Below are positions 6,596-7,371 of a stretch of DNA of 7,371 bases, in pieces. The position numbers were made by a program, and so were the translations under genes. Location: contig JALUTE010000505.1 in assembly GCA_027058255.1 (NCBI GenBank), forward strand, positions 1 through 7,371. The letters run 5' to 3'. Within the stretch, counting starts at the first letter, position 1; every line of letters begins with the position of its first letter. The notes under the pieces are model-generated. The model had not been told where the DNA came from. It saw nothing but the letters and a program-made list of their open reading frames with translations, and ran no database searches. Source of the stretch: Methyloligella sp. Lineage in GTDB: Bacteria > Pseudomonadota > Alphaproteobacteria > Rhizobiales > JALUTE01.

Positions 6596-6653
6596 GACCT
6601 GTCTCCCTGACGCGGGCCGGGCCATCCCCGGCCAGGAGCGAGCATGACAGGTC
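6596..6653 (-). promoter_or_regulatory. Possible structured leader masking the dodecin ribosome site
   Basis: In the dodecin mRNA sense, GACCTGTC (6653-6646) is complementary to GACAGGTC (6603-6596), the eight bases directly before the ATG. Between them lies a second perfect 7-bp hairpin, GGCCGGG (6615-6621 on the plus strand) with CCCGGCC (6627-6633). Folding would bury the start-adjacent bases and the edge of the GGGAGA ribosome site. Whether the transcript begins upstream of 6653 is unknown, so this is a structural possibility only. Confidence 0.3.
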
Positions 6654-6694
6654 CGCCCCGCGGCGTCGAGGCGAGAATTCGGAGAGGGCGGCGC

Positions 6695-6736
6695 AAAGCG
6701 GGCGGGGCGGTGCAAAAAGCGGGCGGGGCGGTGCAA
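6695..6736. repeat. Perfect 21-base tandem duplication in the dodecin-fdxA divergent region
   Basis: Two identical, abutting 21-base units occupy 6695-6715 and 6716-6736. Each starts AAAGCGGGCG and ends GGGCGGTGCAA, the two pieces abutting. A partial earlier copy of the unit's end, GGGCGGCGCAA, is seen at 6686-6696 with one mismatch in 11. The unit length is two helical turns, so proteins bound to the units would sit on the same DNA face. The duplication lies 133 bases before fdxA and 100 bases before the dodecin start. No known operator is recognised. Confidence 0.85.
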
Positions 6737-6838
6737 TATGCCCGCTTGCGCCCTTGGACCTCTTGCGATAAGCCATCGGCGCCCGGCGACACGGAATGCC
6801 CGCCGCCCACGCATCTTCCCTTGGTCGATCATGAGCAA

Positions 6839-6850
6839 CCCCTTTCGGGG
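6839..6850 (+). promoter_or_regulatory. Small hairpin just upstream of the fdxA start
   Basis: CCCC (6839-6842) and GGGG (6847-6850) flank the loop TTTC, and the same G-run could instead pair with CCCC at 6853-6856. The element sits 18 bases before the fdxA ATG, next to a GGAG (6863-6866) that is only two bases from the start codon, an unusually short spacing. The hairpin may influence ribosome access. Evidence is limited to the repeat itself. Confidence 0.25.
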
Positions 6851-6868
6851 AACCCCTGGACTGGAGCC

Positions 6869-7207
6869 ATGACCTATATCGTCAACGACGCCTGCATCAT
6901 GTGCAAGTACACCGACTGTGTGGAGGTGTGCCCGGTCGACTGTTTCTACGAAGGCGAGAACATGCTCGTCATTCATCCGGACGAGTGCATCGACTGCGGG
7001 GTGTGCGAGCCGGAATGCCCGGTGGAGGCGATCAAGCCGGACACCGAGCCCGGCGCCGAGAAATGGGTTGAATTCAACAGGGAATATTCGGAAAAATGGC
7101 CGAATATCACCATCAAGAAGGATCCCCTGCCCGACGCCGAGCGCTATGAGAAGGAAGAGGGCAAGCTGGAGAAGTACTTCTCGCCCAATCCGGGCGAAGG
7201 CGACTGA
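6869..7207 (+). CDS. fdxA: Seven-iron ferredoxin FdxA
   Basis: A 112-residue cytoplasmic electron carrier with one [3Fe-4S] and one [4Fe-4S] cluster, homologous to Azotobacter ferredoxin I. By position, Cys9, Cys17 and Cys50 should hold the 3Fe cluster and Cys21, Cys40, Cys43 and Cys46 the 4Fe cluster; Cys12 and Cys25 are the extra free cysteines, as in the Azotobacter protein. The run CIDCGVCEPECP at 40-51 is the classic signature, and EWPNI-like KWPNI at 76-80 plus the acidic C-terminus fit the FdxA group. Its redox partner is unknown. ATG at 6869 gives the universal MTYIVNDAC start. The same frame is open back to an ATG at 6644, but the 75 extra residues are translation of the GC-rich intergenic repeat region and have no family counterpart. 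GGAG lies only two bases before the start. Downstream gap to rpmE is 67 bases, so read-through is possible. Confidence 0.96.
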   Translation: MTYIVNDACIMCKYTDCVEVCPVDCFYEGENMLVIHPDECIDCGVCEPECPVEAIKPDTEPGAEKWVEFNREYSEKWPNITIKKDPLPDAERYEKEEGKLEKYFSPNPGEGD

Positions 7208-7224
7208 CACCGCTCTGCCGGCCC

Positions 7225-7246
7225 GCGCACCGCTTATGCGCACCGC
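7225..7246. repeat. Short direct repeat between fdxA and rpmE
   Basis: GCGCACCGC occurs at 7225-7233 and again at 7238-7246, separated by TTAT. Within it GCGCA (7225-7229) and TGCGC (7237-7241) can pair. The element ends 28 bases before the rpmE start. It could be part of an mRNA leader, but at this length and base composition chance is a fair explanation. Nothing else is visible in 7208-7274. Confidence 0.3.
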
Positions 7247-7274
7247 CTGCCAAGGACAACGAAAGAGACGCGCC

Positions 7275-7371
7275 ATGAAGACCGAGAAGGGATTCCACCC
7301 CGACTATCACCGCATCAAGGTGGTGATGACCGACGGCACCGAGTTCGAGACCTACTCGACCTACGGCAAGG
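7275..7371 (+). CDS. rpmE: 50S ribosomal protein L31 (5' part, cut by window edge)
   Basis: The first 32 codons of ribosomal protein L31 of the large subunit, which helps bridge the subunits. FHPDYHRIKVVMTDGTEF at 7-24 followed by STYGK at 28-32 is the recognisable alphaproteobacterial L31 start. The visible part lacks the CxC of zinc-binding L31 (around residue 16 in E. coli), so this is the cysteine-free, zinc-independent form, provided the missing C-terminal half agrees. ATG at 7275 follows a weak AGAGA at 7264-7268. It follows fdxA on the same strand after 67 bases; no obvious promoter is seen in the gap, so it may be read from upstream or from weak signals I cannot recognise. Confidence 0.93.
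   Translation, partial: MKTEKGFHPDYHRIKVVMTDGTEFETYSTYGK

Noticed and set aside
6644..6868. 75-residue N-terminal extension of FdxA or a dodecin-ferredoxin-linked small protein
   Set aside because: It is translation of the tandem repeat and GC-rich gap; FdxA proteins begin at MTY and no ribosome site supports 6644.
6596..7276. Upstream extension of the dodecin frame on the minus strand
   Set aside because: It runs antisense to fdxA; dodecins are about 70 residues and the ATG at 6595 has a good ribosome site.
1..7371. A defence, mobile or otherwise novel multi-gene system
   Set aside because: Every gene of normal size belongs to a familiar chromosomal family, and there are no integrases, transposases, direct-repeat arrays or foreign-composition islands.

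Overview
The window is a very GC-rich, gene-dense stretch of chromosome, almost certainly from an alphaproteobacterium and most plausibly Hyphomicrobiales/Rhizobiales-like. The evidence is the divergent ubiA / rsmE-gshA arrangement, a plant-type glutamate-cysteine ligase, a DUF4170 protein, a cysteine-poor L31 with a characteristic HPDYH..IKVVMTDGTE start, and a 7Fe FdxA. I see no rRNA, tRNA, CRISPR array, insertion sequence, phage gene or attachment site. No intergenic gap exceeds 300 bases; the longest are about 277 bases (2509-2785) and 273 bases (6596-6868).

Left block (1-2508, minus strand): a tight operon read right to left. It holds a CysQ/inositol-monophosphatase family phosphatase (2508-1537), a 93-residue DUF4170 protein (1531-1250) and the first 417 codons of an MsbA-type ABC exporter (1253 to the window edge). 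The first junction is 5 bases. The second is a TTGA stop/start overlap with a TTG initiation codon, so the three genes are probably co-transcribed and the last two translationally coupled. The neighbourhood suggests envelope lipid export plus phosphate-ester housekeeping.

Middle block (2786-6276): ubiA (minus; ubiquinone side-chain attachment) and rsmE (plus; 16S rRNA m3U1498 methylation) diverge from a 156-base region with overlapping promoter-like elements. Downstream of rsmE on the same strand is gshA (first step of glutathione synthesis).

Right block (6277-7371): a dodecin-family protein (minus) converges on gshA. It diverges from fdxA (plus, seven-iron ferredoxin) across a GC-rich region holding a perfect 21-base tandem duplication. 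The window ends inside rpmE (ribosomal protein L31).

The genes are housekeeping or near-housekeeping. I did not find a convincing undescribed system. The best leads are small: the function of the DUF4170 protein in its coupled operon, a dodecin lacking the canonical flavin-stacking Trp and Gln, the tandem repeat plus possible start-site-masking leader between dodecin and fdxA, and a long hairpin behind ubiA. Six-frame translation gives many long antisense frames here because GC-rich coding sequence suppresses stops; I treat them as artefacts.
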